This document shows positions 45,961 through 59,229 of a stretch of DNA of 64,000 nucleotides, piece by piece. The translations under genes were made by a program, and so were the position numbers. Below the pieces are notes generated by a model, which was not told the origin of the DNA, searched no databases, and saw only the letters and a program-made list of their open reading frames with translations. Each line of letters begins with the position of its first letter. Positions within the stretch are counted from its first letter, which is position 1. Source of the DNA: Brachionus rotundiformis (lineage: Eukaryota > Rotifera > Eurotatoria > Ploima > Brachionidae); the NCBI GenBank assembly GCA_016802295.1, contig JAESIW010000200.1:4278327-4342326 (forward strand), in the 5' to 3' direction.

Positions 45961-48900
45961 CTACCACCAGGCACACCAACCAATGAAGCATTGACACAAG
46001 TTTTCTGATGAAGTAGCTTGTTTAATTAACAAATCAACTTGTGTAATTTCATCAATTGGATCTGTGTCTCCGAAATCTTTTCCTGTTAATTTGTCCTTTA
46101 CTCGATTCAAAACCATAATTGCCTTTCTATTAGTTTCTTCGACTTCTGTTTTATTAATGGATTTGGTTAAGGTTTGATCACTAAAAAAAATTAATTTTTG
46201 TTTTTATATTAAGAACTTCAAATATAAACCTTATAGAAGATGTTGATGTATTCGGCACATTTTGGTTGTTTGCTGCTTCGACAAGTCGCCAATAAACAAG
46301 AGGATCATATACAAAGGCTTCTAGTACAGCCATAAGACTATCACGGTTAATTCTCAGTACTTTCATTACACTTTCACACGTTCTTCTAAAAGTACCTTCA
46401 ATGCCAGTTACTTCCATAGCATTTTTTAGCATTCGAGTCAATCTAAACGGGATCTTTTCAGGAAATTTTTCTCTAGTCATAGCTGTTTCAAAACAATCCC
46501 CAAAATCTATATGTATTATTTTACCATTTGTTCTATCAAGCATTAGATTTGAAGGATGACGATCACCTAATCCTAAAACATAACCTACCATACTCATAAC
46601 AGCTAAAGATCTTGTAAAATTGGTTCGCCTTTCGAGCCATTTTTCTGCTGTTAAACTTTTATGCCATAAAATTTCTGCTAAATCATTGCCCCAAGTCATC
46701 TCTATCGCCATTTCAAATATTTGAACTTTTTGAATTGATGTTAGACGATCATAGTCAGGAGCATATTTTGTTATTATTTTATGCTCTAGATTTAATGAAA
46801 TTTTCTTTTTGTCACGATATTCTCTTATAAGAGAATGTAGTGTATCACAATTTAGTAACCATTCCAAAAGACCACTGTTTTGAGATAAAGGTATTACACT
46901 ATAACGTTGAATGGCTAAATCACGTCGAGCTGTTTCACTATTTTTTAATAGCAAATTGTTAACTAAACCAAATATTTGCATCACTCTTTCATCTTGACGT
47001 AAATCTTCATGACCTTTAAGTAAAAAAACGTACTCGCATCCATTTGAACCGAACATACTTATTTTTCTTGGTCTCTGTTTTGATGTAATTACTTGAATAT
47101 TAGCGTTAAATGCTCTTATTCGAATAATTGGCTTATTTGGTTCATATGTTCCTGGCACTGCTAATTCTAAGTCCCTGCTGGTCATTAGTTTAGGAGATAC
47201 ATAACTCAATTCTAAACTGGTCATTTGATTCATTTGTTTGGTAATTCTCTTAAAAACAGCATAATACCTGTCCCAAGCTTGATCAATATCAATTGATTTT
47301 TTGCTAATTTTGTATCGATCGCAGTGATTCTTTGCCTCCATTAAATCTCGGCCATATGTTTGAATAAAAGCTGTTTCTTTACTAGTACTAGCACCTTTTT
47401 CCATCATTGTATGCAATGCGCCTAAAATATCTAACATTCCTTGTGTATTTTTTTCGTTATAATGAAGTTTGGACGCTTCTTCTAAACTTTCATACCACAT
47501 TTCATGCCATAATATAGCCATTCTTATTAATTCTTCACTAACAAGTTTCGCTTGTTCAACTAGAATGTTATTGTGTTCTTTAAGTGATTGAAGAATGTTA
47601 GACGCAACATTTCTTGACGAATTATTAAAATCCATATAACTAGCATGATAATTATTAATTTTGTTATTACACTTAGATGCAAGAATAAGTCTGTAAACTA
47701 AAGCTTGAGGGTGCACTCTACCAAAGTCAATGAGTAGTTTATAAATTAATTTAGCTACATATTGCTTTGTTGTATCGATTCTTGCTATCAACTGAGGTAT
47801 TACTTGAAGCCATATTTCTTTAGGAGTATCTTTAATACCTTCGTCTAGAACTTCATATATGTCTTGAGATTTACAATAATCAAACCATAAAGTTAAAAGA
47901 CGAAGGGTATCTTGTAAAGAATTTGTCTCAAAATTGTCAACATTTGAACACAAATTAATGCACTTGAAAAATCCTTTAATAGCTCTTTTAACAAAAATAT
48001 TTTTTTGTTCGTCGTTAACTAAAATTGAAAAAATATTTGAAAATTTTCTTAAATGATAGAGTTTTATTTTTACTTGTTCCATTCGATTTATAAAACTGAA
48101 GAGCTTCATAATTAGCATATGCCCATGCTTGCCATGTCTTGTATGAATTTTGATTATATTCTTTAGCTATTTTATAATAAGTAATAATATCGGGAATTGT
48201 TTGTTCAGTGAAACCATCTAATTCATACTTCCAACGACCGAGTTTCAGATAACATTTGGCTAATTGGATTTGTAATTCATTTTTTTTTCTATTTACTTCT
48301 CTAGGATTAAATAATTGAAAATATGATGGCAATGTTTGATTAGTATTTGTTGGTGTCATTTGAATTTGTTGATGTTGTTGTTGGTACAATTGAAACATAT
48401 TCAACTGATCTAATAAATTTTCAGTAACAAATTTTTCCAATTTTGTATATGCTTCTCTTTTTTTGTTATTAGCGTATAAGAATTTTAAATAAGCGTATTT
48501 ACAGAAATACAAGTCACGCTGAAAGTTTGACAAATTCTGATTTTCTTGATTTGAGAATTGATCATCTTTATGAATAGAATCTAAAATTTGCTCTGATAGT
48601 TTTAAATGGCCATTTTTTTGACACAATGATGAAAACTTGAGCCATGGTCTAATACATTTTTCTTTTGGCAAAACAATAGATCTAACTAATAAAAGCCTAT
48701 GCCAATATTCCATAGATCTTTCGCATCCTTGAAGACGCTTCCACCATGTTTCAACTAGCCAATCTCGTTTATTTGGCATTGATTGATATTGAATTATTTC
48801 TTCAAGTTCTGTAAGTACTTGAGCTTCGATAATTCCGGGATAGGATCGTTCATAAGATTGTGTAGCCATTGAAGTTAAATCTGTATCTAGGAGTTCTCTT

Positions 48901-51900
48901 GTTTTCTTAATAAGACTATTGGCTTGTAATTTTTTGTAATCAAAATCAGTAGTATTATCTGTTAATGCAATTACACTTCTATACAACGATCCTTCATAAG
49001 TTGTGTCTGACAAGTTCTTAGTGTAAATTTTCATTTGCTCCCAGTCACCAAGACCCCAACATGCCTCAGCTCCCATCTCCGAAATTTTTTCTTTCAATGA
49101 ATTTAGATCGGAGATATTTAACTGAAGTGTATTGAAAGACAAGTCAGTAACCCTCGATTGACTAGCTAAGTTAATAGTTCTACTAATGCCTGATAATGAA
49201 TCTATTTGTGAAACTGAGGTACTTAAACTTTGGTTTGAATCTATCTGATTTAGAGTTTGCAACAAATTGTTACATGATTGATTTAATATATTCCATTCAC
49301 CAAGACCATTAAGACATCTCATTCTTCCCATTAATAACTCAAGTATGGCTTCATTCAATTTATTGGGTTCAGTTATTTGAAAACCGATAGAAGGTTTAAA
49401 ATGCTGGTTTTTTAATTCTTGTTCGTATATGCCCAATGCTTTTTGCCATTGATGAAGCTTTTCATACCATCTCTCTTTAACATTGCTCTGAGTATTTAAA
49501 TTCTGTAAATATTTACTCGCAAAATCTAAGACACCAGTTGCAGCTTCTGTTCGTTGTAATTCATGATTCAAACTGACTAATTGTTCTAAAAGATAAATCA
49601 AAGTTTGTTGATTTTGTTGGGATGAAGATGCTGCCATCAAATTTTGCATATTTTTTGAGGTGAGATTTGCCATCCCTCCAGCACCACTTACTCCTCCTAC
49701 TCCGTTATATAATCCATTAAGATTCGCTGTATTAATTGGAGAAGACATAACAAAATGAAATTGTTCTTCAACATAATGCAAAGCTTTTGCATAGGCTTTT
49801 ACTTGAAATGCTTTCTCAGATAATAAACGATAGTCTAATGGTAAAAAATACCCTACATCACATCTTTCGATGAACTCGGCTAGATTTAAAATAATCTTAA
49901 TTGTCTCAGGTACAAAAGAATTTTTTAAAGCCAATTCCAGATATTTTATAATATCATTTTGCTCTTTTTCAGTCAATTTAACCCATATACTAATGAAACA
50001 TGCATTGAATAGTTCAGGTGGGACTGTTTCGTAAGGTATTAATGAACATGCTCGTAAAGTAGAAACAGGAGTTTCTTGAACTACTGAACCCATGAATTTG
50101 CGAAAACTTTCACGCCAACCTTCTTTTGTAGTTAGTTGATTTGCTCCATCAATACACACTTTCAAATTTCCAAAGCTTACTTGTTGATTTTGTCGTGAGG
50201 CAGTGTTCGTAGCAGATGAATTATCAACATTTGAGACTACTGATGATTGAACCTGTTGATTAGTCTGAGTTAATGGTTGATTTGCTAGAAAATAAAATAA
50301 TTAAACAATATTGATATTTTTGAAGGGAAATTAAATAATTTATATTTAGAGCTATATATATATATACTATATATAAATATGATTTTTATTTCAAAAGTCT
50401 TAAATTAAATTTTCTTAATAAATACTTTGTGTTTGATTGTAGGTAGCCCAAAATTGATGAAAACTCGCCTCACGACAATTTGTCATCAGTTGCTCATACA
50501 ACTTTGAATAACTTTTGTTCTTGATTAAAATTCTATCAAACATATGTGAAAAAACTAGAAAATTCCCATTCATTTGACGTGCCAATAGATATAAAGTCTC
50601 AAGTGTTATTACACCAATATCAGTTGAACGAGAAATTCTTTCATTTGTTAAACTGTTTGCTCCATTATTTGAGTTGGTAAAAAGTAAAAAAGTTATCGAA
50701 AGTATAGGTGGAGTGGTAAGATAGCTATCAAATTGTCCACTGTTTTGAGAACACGATGGTGGAGATAAATTTGAAATATTTTGTGTCAAGAGTGGATTAT
50801 TAGCTAAAATAGTATTATTTGGCATTGGTAAATCATTACTTGATTCTTCAAGAATTTTTCTGAAACTCTGAAATAAAATAGCTGAATTATCGCATAAGTT
50901 TATTTGCTTGGCAAATGTATAAATTGTAAACATAAAATCTGTTTTTATTACTCTTTGAGTTGAATCTTTACAATTAAGTGAATCAGCAAATTGGCTCAAC
51001 TGATTTAAAATTAAATGTACGTAGTCCTCAAGGCAGCAAGTAAGAGATCGTAAAAGATCCAAAAGTTTTGAAGTGTTTGTAAATGAATAATCAATTATTT
51101 CTTTTTGAAGTTGCTTAAGAATTAATGGCAGAATTTGAGGTAAATATTTTTTAAATTCTACATCCATCACATTAGCTATTGATTGAACTAAATCAATTAA
51201 AGCAACAACCATTTTAAGATGCTTATCTCCTTCCTGGTTCCAATAATATTCAATAGTGTTAAATATTCGTCCTAAATATGGTTCAATATGTTTACGAATG
51301 TAGCTTACTAAAAATCCAAACTGGACTATTAAATCGATTACTAAATTATCATTCATTGTTTTTATTAATTCTAGGAATGGAGGTATCACTAATTCTACAT
51401 AATTGACACATCTTGTGTCTAAAGTTCGCATCGCAAAAACTAATGCTTGAATAGCGTCTTTTCTCACTCCAATACTTACTGAATTTTTTATGGTTTTCAT
51501 CATTAAATGAATAGCTAAAGCAGGATAATATTCTTCTAGAGAACCATTTGCATTCATTGAAATCAGCATTTCAATCGGATCAAGCGAAGTCTGTTCGGCA
51601 CTGTTTAAATTTGCTGCAATAGCTTCAGCTTGAGCTGCAGCAGTTTGTCCTGGTGGTAAATATACCAGCACGTTGACATCCTGAAATAAACAGATTTAGT
51701 TAAAAGCAATAGAAATAATAAATAGTTCATACATTATCCTGATTATTATTTTTTGATGTAAGTAGCATTTGATGCTGTTCTTTGGCAGCTGTACTTGCAG
51801 CTAATGCCAAATCTTCTTGCTTGCTTTTTAATAAAGTTTTTTTATATTCAAATGGATCAATAGCGCCTAATAATCCCAAAATTCTTATAGTTTCATGTCT

Positions 51901-54900
51901 TATTTGAATTGAAGTTTCTGTTTGTAAAAATCCCATAAGAATATCTAAAAGATTTGAATATTTTTTATAAGGCTCTATCACATATCCAGTGTTTCCTATA
52001 ATTTGACCAAGTGTCCATAACGAAGTATGTTTTAATTGAATATAATAAAAATCTTGCATAGATTCTATTAGAAAAGGAATCACAGTATCGAAATGTTGAA
52101 TTGTTTCAGCTCCGCTTTGTGATGCTAATTGACCAACAACTGTTACGATACTCGACGCAAACGGAACATCATGTCTGTATTCACCTAGTTTCGCATTTAG
52201 CACATCAAGTAGTTTTTTTGCATAAAGATTTACTAGCCTTGGAGCATGAGACAATAAATGTCCAATTAAACGAACAGATTTTTCTTTTTGTCCAATATCA
52301 GAATAAATATCAACTTCAGTGATTAATTGAGTTAAAATTTTTCTTATAAATGGCAAAATATAGGCTGAATTAGATGCACTAAGTCGGCTTATCATCGAAG
52401 CACTTAGTTCTCTGAGCTCAGCTTTTTCATCTCGAATACACATAAATAGTATATTTAAGTTTTCAGGAAGTGAAACAAACATATTAAACTTTGAATCATT
52501 ATCAAGAGAATTGAGGACATGATATCGAACATCAGGTTCATAATCGGTAATAGAGCTTATTAATAGTTTTCTTAAAGCACAAGATATAATAGATATTAGA
52601 GACCGACTATCTTGAGAATTCAATGCATCTATTAAACGACTGAGAAGAGTGGCAGTTGTAAGAACAGATTCGATTTTGACCAAACGCGACTCATGCTGAA
52701 GGTAAAAGTCAACACAATATCTCAAAAAAACAATTATATATATAGAAGAAAATTCGAAAGCTCTTAAAGTTTGAAGAGCTTGAACAATCGATTCAACGTC
52801 GTTTTGAATTAGCAAAGAATCTTGGATACTTTGATCACGATTCAAATTTCGATTTGGTATTACGGATCCATTGATTTGAATCTGAGAAGGCGTAACTAGG
52901 GCATATAAATTATTAGATTGGCTTAGATGAGTAGCTGATATGGGAATAGTTTTCAAAATATGTGATAATTGACGACCTGTTAGTATTTGTGACAAAATTT
53001 TCAGGAGATTTTCATGAATTGATGCCTTTAACTCTGGTATATGTGTGGCTATTTCATTTAAGAAATAGCGCATTGTATATGTTATTCCTCCTGAACACAG
53101 CATTAGAGGTTCTAATAGATTCATTATGAGGTCAATTATTTTCGACCAAAAATCCTGTTTTAAACTTTTGTTTTCTAGGGTTCGCATATGAAGCATACAA
53201 TTGTATGCATACATTGCAATACATGCCATCACCGAATTGAGTTCATTTATTTGTGCCTCTTTTTCTAAAATGAGTTTTTTTTTTTGAATTTCCCGAGTCT
53301 TCAACAGAGAACTATTTCGAAATGAATGAATAAATTGCTGTGAAAAAATTAAGAAGTCCTGGCTTGAATTTGTTAATGATAGCGACATGAATCCAACACA
53401 AAAAATAATCTCACTTTTTAAAGTTCCAAGGCAGTAACTTCCCTTTGAAGAAATAAGTGTATTATTTGTGTAATTTGAAGGAATCACTGAAGAGCTTATC
53501 TGTTTGGTTTGAGCACCTCGTGCAACATTTACTATCGGACTAAAAAATCCTGTGGAAATTGAGTTGGTCGAAATTTGAGGTGATGAATTTAAACTAGACG
53601 ATGATGATGTACTGATAAAAAAATTGGTAATAGAATTTAAATCATTGATAAAAGATAAAACATGACTAAGAATTTTACTATTGAATTTAAATGGATCAAA
53701 CCGCGCATAACGAGGAATTATAGATAATATAGTTTCTATAATGGCTCTATATGTAATTTGAGCCGGTTGACTTTGGTTATTTATTATACCATTAGTGTTT
53801 AAATTCGAAATATTTAGAATATATTTCATTAAGTTTATTAAGATTTCATTTATTCGATTATAATTATTGGCAATTAAATCCTTGCATGTCTTAAATTCGG
53901 CAGAGACGTTTATTTTTTCACTTTTGAATAAAAACAAAAAAGGGTCATTAGTGTGTAAAGGATCAAAACAACTATGAGGAAGAAGTTTTTGAAGATTTAA
54001 AACGTGCATTTCTTCACATGATTTAGCCGTATTTTCAATTAAATTGACCAAACTAGCTACATTCGAAGTATTGAAATTGTATGCTTGTTGTATTTGTTGG
54101 TAATAAAGATTGTATGTTGATAAATAATTTTCAATAATTTTTTCAAACTCAAAATTTGAAAATTTAAATATCTCCAAAATAATTTGTAAATATCCATGTA
54201 TTTTATCATCTCTTGTAGATTGTAATTGATCTTGGGAAGAATTTCTTGAATGTCTAGAACCGGGTTCTCTTAGAAGACTTTCTAGTTCGTATAAGGTTTC
54301 TTCAATGCAACTAGTAAACTTTGACAAACTATTATCTTCTAGATTTATATTCTTATGTTGACAAAAATTATCAGCAACTGAAACAGATGAGCTAAGACTA
54401 GAGCTTGTCGATGACCTTCTCATTCTATTTGATCTGGAGGTGTGATTTGCTGAATTGTTGATATAAGAGTTTGGAATCTGAATTGATGACTCTCTATTTA
54501 AGCAAATAATCAAGCCCAAACGAAAAAGCTCGATTGATTCGAATCTTATTTGTGGGTTGTGATCACATATTGGTACTATTATGTTTTCAAAAAAAGTAGA
54601 GGAATTTAAAAAGAGTCTAGGGTGATAAGCCAATGAAAGTTCACGCACAAGAAGTATTCCTTGATATCTTTTCGATTCATTTTCATTTCTTAAATATTCC
54701 AAGCCGGATTTAAACTCAACATCGCATTCTACTCCAGCTTGAACATATCTGCCCATGGCTCTGGAAGCCATGTGAATTACTGTTTGATCCGAACATGATA
54801 ATAAATTTCGTAGCCAACGAAATAAACTAGTTTGGTGTTTTTTTCTTACTTTAACATTAATGTTATCCAAATTAATGATTGATGTAATAATGTAGATGCA

Positions 54901-55223
54901 AGCTTTTTTTTCATTAAGATATTGGTTATTTTCATTAGCTAATTCCCTAATTGATGGTATCAGATTATCGACAAAACTTGTTTCAGCATCTCGTTTCACT
55001 TGTTTAAGTTCATTAAGTAAAAAAGCATAGAAATCTTTAGCTGCTTTCAATTGAACTCGGTGATCTTGAGATTTTAACGAATCAATGTATTGGCTGTAAT
55101 TAATATCAGCCAAACCCTGCTTAAAATTTGTATCCTTAAGGACACTTTTTGAAAGAATTTTTAGATAAGATATGATATGAAAAAAACTTAAAAACCATAC
55201 CTCTGTACAAGCGATTTATTCAT
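45961..55223 (-). CDS. MTOR: mTOR serine/threonine kinase, complete
   Basis: Six exons on the minus strand: 55223-55201, 55144-51733, 51680-50426, 50284-48074, 48018-46230 and 46180-45961. They close exactly to 2969 codons plus stop. Order of parts: HEAT repeats (about 1-1560), FAT domain (about 1600-2400), FRB domain (about 2461-2560), PI3K-like kinase domain with LLKGHEDLRQDERVMQ, catalytic GLGDRHPSNLMLD (about 2782) and HIDFGDCFE (about 2803), then a FATC tail ending LCQCFIGWCAWW. mTOR is the core of TORC1 and TORC2, controlling growth from nutrient and insulin signals. In the FRB domain the rapamycin-contact residues Ser of EEASK, Trp and Asp of QAWD and the Phe of YYAVF are kept, so FKBP-rapamycin binding is likely. 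It is about 400 residues longer than the human protein, mostly in the HEAT region with Ser/Asn-rich insertions. The first exon is only 23 nt (MNKSLVQ). Confidence 0.97.
50352..50375. repeat. AT microsatellite in mTOR intron 3
   Basis: An interrupted TA repeat sits in the 141-nt intron 50285-50425 of mTOR. It probably explains why this intron is longer than the usual about 50 nt. Confidence 0.7.
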
Positions 55224-55809
55224 AATTTAGTCGTTATTTTTTATGTTTTAAATACTTTTTTGATATAAATATATATCGTCATTAAATAAAAATTTAAATA
55301 TTTAATATTTTTGTATTTGAAAAATAAAAATCGCAATTAGAAATTTGATAAGATTTGCGTGCATAAAAAAAATTACTTTATTTTAAATATTTTTAAAGTA
55401 ATATATCTACTCAAGCTATAATTCATTCTTTAAAAATTCAAAATAAAATTTAATTTTTGACTTAATTTATCAATTGTCTTTTTAATTTGTCTAAAATAAT
55501 AAAAATGGAGATTTTTAGTTATTAAAAAAATCATTTTTTAGTTTTCTTTGTTAGATTCTTTAATAAATGAACTGTTTCGTATAATTATTTCATAATTTTG
55601 AATATATTCTTTATTTAAATTGCTTAAGCATCTTTAAAAAATATGTTTAAATGCATTAAAACTTTAGCTTAGTTTTGTTATTCAGTTTATGAGAAAAAAA
55701 GTAATTTAATTTTGCTTTTCTAAATTGCAATCATCATCATTATAAATAATAGCAAACATTTCAAAATATTATTGTAGAATTAAAATTAATAATTGATACT
55801 TAAAATAAT
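55224..55809. promoter_or_regulatory. head-to-head promoter region of mTOR and XRN2
   Basis: Some 586 bases separate the start codons of mTOR (-) and XRN2 (+), so both promoters lie here. No TATA box at a useful distance is obvious on either side, which fits housekeeping genes. I see no coding sequence. Confidence 0.5.
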
Positions 55810-58752
55810 ATGGGAGTTCCTGCATTTTTTCGATGGCTAACCAAGAAATATCCTTCAATTGTAGTTCAATGTGTTGAAGAAAAGTCGAAAATTGATCCAA
55901 CAACTAACAAGAAAATTCCGCCAGACACAAGTCTTCAAAATCCAAATGATATAGAATTTGATAATCTATATTTAGACATGAATGGTATCATTCATCCTTG
56001 TACTCATCCAGAAGACCGTCCTGCTCCGAAAACTGAAGATGAAATGATGGTCATCATCTTTGAATTTATTGATAGAATTTTTTCAATTGTTCGACCGAGA
56101 AAATTATTATACATGGCAATAGATGGAGTTGCTCCAAGAGCAAAAATGAATCAGCAACGTTCTCGTCGATTTCGTGCAGCTAAAGAAAGTTATGAAAAAT
56201 CATCAGAAATTAAACGTCTGAAAGAACAAATAATGGCAAACGGAGGACATGTTCCGCCAGATGTTCCTCAAACAGAAAAATTTGACTCGAATTGTATAAC
56301 TCCTGGAACGCCATTTATGCATCGTCTTGCTGAATGTCTTAGATATTATATTCATGAAAGATTGAATAACGATCCTGGTTGGAAGAATATATCTGTTATC
56401 TTATCAGATGCTAACGTTCCAGGAGAAGGGGAACATAAAATAATGGATTTTATTCGTCGTCAGCGAGCTAATCCTGATCATGACCCAAATACTCATCATG
56501 TTCTTTGCGGAGCAGATGCCGATTTGATTATGTTAGGTTTAGCAACACATGAACCAAACTTTACAATAATAAGAGAAGAATTTCGTCCAGATCGACCGAG
56601 ACCATGTGAAATATGTTCTCAATTTGGACATGAAACAAAAGAATGTACAGGCATTTTGCGTGAAAAATATACAGATCATGATGAATCTAATTTTACTCCT
56701 ACAGAACAAAAATACATTTTTTTAAGATTAAGTATTCTTAGAGAATATTTAGCAAAGGAGTTAGATTTTAAGGATCTACCTTTTGAATTTGATATCGAGC
56801 GTGCTATTGATGATTGGGTATTTATGTGTTTTTTTGTTGGTAACGATTTTTTACCACATTTGCCTTCGTTAGAAATTCGAGAAGGAGCAATTGATCGCCT
56901 AGTAAATTTATATAAAGAAATAATTAGAAAATCTGATGGCTATCTGACTGATTCTGGCGATGTAAATTTACATCGAGCTCAATTAATTTTATCGGGTATC
57001 GGCGAAGTAGAAGATGATATTTTTAAAAGACGTCAACAAAATGAACTTAACTACCGTCAACGACAGAAAGATCGTAAAAAGCAGATGAAAGAACAAAAAG
57101 AAAGATCGAGAGTTGGTTATGATCTTCCCATTCAAATGCCAGAATGGATGAAAACTGGTCCATATACGCCAATACCGCTTGGTCAAAAAATAGAGGATTC
57201 TAATGAAGAGGAAAAAAGAGTGATAAAAAGAAAAACAGTTGATCAAGAGACTGAATCTGCAAAAAAAGCTCTAATTGAAACCAAACCTGAAGAAAATGAA
57301 CAAGAAGAAGATCAAGATGCTAATGATCCTATAAGATTATGGGAAGAAGGATGGAAACACAGATACTATAAGATAAAGTTTAATATTGAAGAAGATGATA
57401 TTGATTTTAGACAAAAAGTCGCTCATCATTACGCAATTGGTCTTCAATGGGTTCTGAAATATTATTATCAAGGTGTTCCATCTTGGGATTGGTATTTTCC
57501 ATATCATTATGCTCCTTTTGCTTCAGACTTTATTGAAATGGATTTAATTAAAGCAGACTTCAGTGAGAAAACTGAACCCTTTAAGCCTTTTGAACAACTG
57601 ATGGCTGTTTTTCCAGCTGCTAGTAAAAAGCATATTCCAGAACCATGGCAAAATTTAATGATTGACGAGAAATCTTCTATAATAGATTTTTATCCAGAAG
57701 ACTTCCAGATAGATTTAAATGGAAAAAAAGCTAGTTGGCAGGGTGTAGCATTATTGCCTTTTGTTGATGAAATTCGCCTTAAAAAAACCCTAGAAATATA
57801 CCAGGATAAATTATCAGAAGAAGATAAAAAACGAAATACACGTGATAATGATAGATTTTTTGTTGGAAAGAATCACAAATTATACAATTTTTTTAAAAAT
57901 ATTTACGAAGAACATAAAACATCCAACAAAAAGAACAGTTTTAAAAATTCGATTAATATTGATACTGCACTTAGTGGTGGTATTGCTGGAAAAATATGGT
58001 TAGATGAGTACGTATGCCTTGAAGGAGAAACTTTCATATCACCTATCAGATTTATATGTCCAGATATACCGAATAATCATGTTTTGAGTGTACATTATCA
58101 CGATCCAGTTTTTGACTCAGAATATATTTTTAAAACTTCAATGTTAGAAGGCGCTGTTATACCAGAAGCTACTCTTAAGCCAGAAGACTTTCAGCAACAT
58201 GGATACAGACCAAAATATGGTTTTAATAATCAATCTAGAGATTATTATAGGCAAACTAGAACTGGAAACGTGGCCAATCGAATGATTCAGAATTCACTAA
58301 ATAATAATTCCCAAATACCATCGTTAATGTCTTCTGCTCATGGTGGCAATGAATGTTTTTATGGAAGTTATAAAAGTTCGTCTCATTCAGACAGACAAAA
58401 CAATTATCAACAAAATAAACAATATTCTAATAATAACTTTAATAACAATCGAAATAATGTACAGTTTAAAAATCAAAACCAACAAGGATTTTACGAAGGT
58501 AGAAGAAATTATAATTACAATAGAAATGATCAATACTATCAACAACGTAGTTATCAACAATCAAATTATAATCAAGGATATAACCAGCAAAGAAATGGAT
58601 ATTATAGGCAATCGTATCAAAACTTTCATCAAAATTATCAAAACAGATCAATTGAGAGCGACGAAGGTAGGGAGCGTCAAAATAATCAATTTAATCCAAA
58701 TCTCAACTATCAACAAGGATATAATCAAAATACCAAACAAAATAACCAATAG
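55810..58752 (+). CDS. XRN2: XRN2 nuclear 5'-3' exoribonuclease
   Basis: An intronless gene of 980 codons. The N-terminus MGVPAFFRWLTKKYPSI and the metal-binding motifs LYLDMNGIIHPC, DANVPGEGEHKIMDFIR and CGADADLIMLGLATHE mark an active XRN nuclease. A CCHC zinc knuckle at 266-279 (CEICSQFGHETKEC) is the feature that separates XRN2/Rat1 from cytoplasmic XRN1. The second conserved block includes WVFMCFFVGNDFLPHLPSLE. A basic, acidic linker at about 415-515 follows, then the XRN2 C-terminal domain. The last about 170 residues are rich in Asn, Gln, Tyr and Arg and look prion-like. XRN2 degrades RNA after poly(A) cleavage, causing RNA polymerase II termination, and trims rRNA and snoRNA. It is head-to-head with mTOR. 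Confidence 0.96.
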   Translation: MGVPAFFRWLTKKYPSIVVQCVEEKSKIDPTTNKKIPPDTSLQNPNDIEFDNLYLDMNGIIHPCTHPEDRPAPKTEDEMMVIIFEFIDRIFSIVRPRKLLYMAIDGVAPRAKMNQQRSRRFRAAKESYEKSSEIKRLKEQIMANGGHVPPDVPQTEKFDSNCITPGTPFMHRLAECLRYYIHERLNNDPGWKNISVILSDANVPGEGEHKIMDFIRRQRANPDHDPNTHHVLCGADADLIMLGLATHEPNFTIIREEFRPDRPRPCEICSQFGHETKECTGILREKYTDHDESNFTPTEQKYIFLRLSILREYLAKELDFKDLPFEFDIERAIDDWVFMCFFVGNDFLPHLPSLEIREGAIDRLVNLYKEIIRKSDGYLTDSGDVNLHRAQLILSGIGEVEDDIFKRRQQNELNYRQRQKDRKKQMKEQKERSRVGYDLPIQMPEWMKTGPYTPIPLGQKIEDSNEEEKRVIKRKTVDQETESAKKALIETKPEENEQEEDQDANDPIRLWEEGWKHRYYKIKFNIEEDDIDFRQKVAHHYAIGLQWVLKYYYQGVPSWDWYFPYHYAPFASDFIEMDLIKADFSEKTEPFKPFEQLMAVFPAASKKHIPEPWQNLMIDEKSSIIDFYPEDFQIDLNGKKASWQGVALLPFVDEIRLKKTLEIYQDKLSEEDKKRNTRDNDRFFVGKNHKLYNFFKNIYEEHKTSNKKNSFKNSINIDTALSGGIAGKIWLDEYVCLEGETFISPIRFICPDIPNNHVLSVHYHDPVFDSEYIFKTSMLEGAVIPEATLKPEDFQQHGYRPKYGFNNQSRDYYRQTRTGNVANRMIQNSLNNNSQIPSLMSSAHGGNECFYGSYKSSSHSDRQNNYQQNKQYSNNNFNNNRNNVQFKNQNQQGFYEGRRNYNYNRNDQYYQQRSYQQSNYNQGYNQQRNGYYRQSYQNFHQNYQNRSIESDEGRERQNNQFNPNLNYQQGYNQNTKQNNQ

Positions 58753-59229
58753 TTATTGTACTTAATTTGTATAAATGCTATTATTGTTTGAAACTTTTGT
58801 TTTATTTTGATATTTTTTCTATTTTACTTTGAAACAATTAAATGAAACGAAAAAATTATAACTTGGTTTTAATCTTGGCTAAATATAATAATATTTTTCT
58901 TATATTAATACTATTCTAAACATTTATAAATTTTATAGCTTTGCACATAATCATTCCTGTTTATCCTAACTATTCTTGACAAAATTAAAAGCAAAAATTA
59001 AGACTTGTCTTGGTTTTAAATTTAAGCAAAGGACTCAAATACATAAGAGAATTTAAAATTACTTAAGGCTTTCAATAAATTTAAAAATTATAATATTAGG
59101 AATTTTGATAACTTTTAGACAATAAATGCTTTCAAGCGTTACCAAAATTAAACAAAAAATCTTAATTATATATTTTGAAGAAAAAAATTCTAAATTACTA
59201 AAAATTATTATTTTTATCTCTAAAATCAA
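58753..59229. other. intergenic stretch after XRN2
   Basis: About 480 bases, AT-rich, holding the XRN2 3' end and the promoter of the WD-repeat gene. No gene was seen. Confidence 0.45.

Noticed and set aside
58340..58765. Open frame on the plus strand overlapping the XRN2 tail in another frame
   Set aside because: It is the shifted reading of the AAT/CAA-rich XRN2 tail, giving an Ile/Thr/Asn string with no independent meaning.
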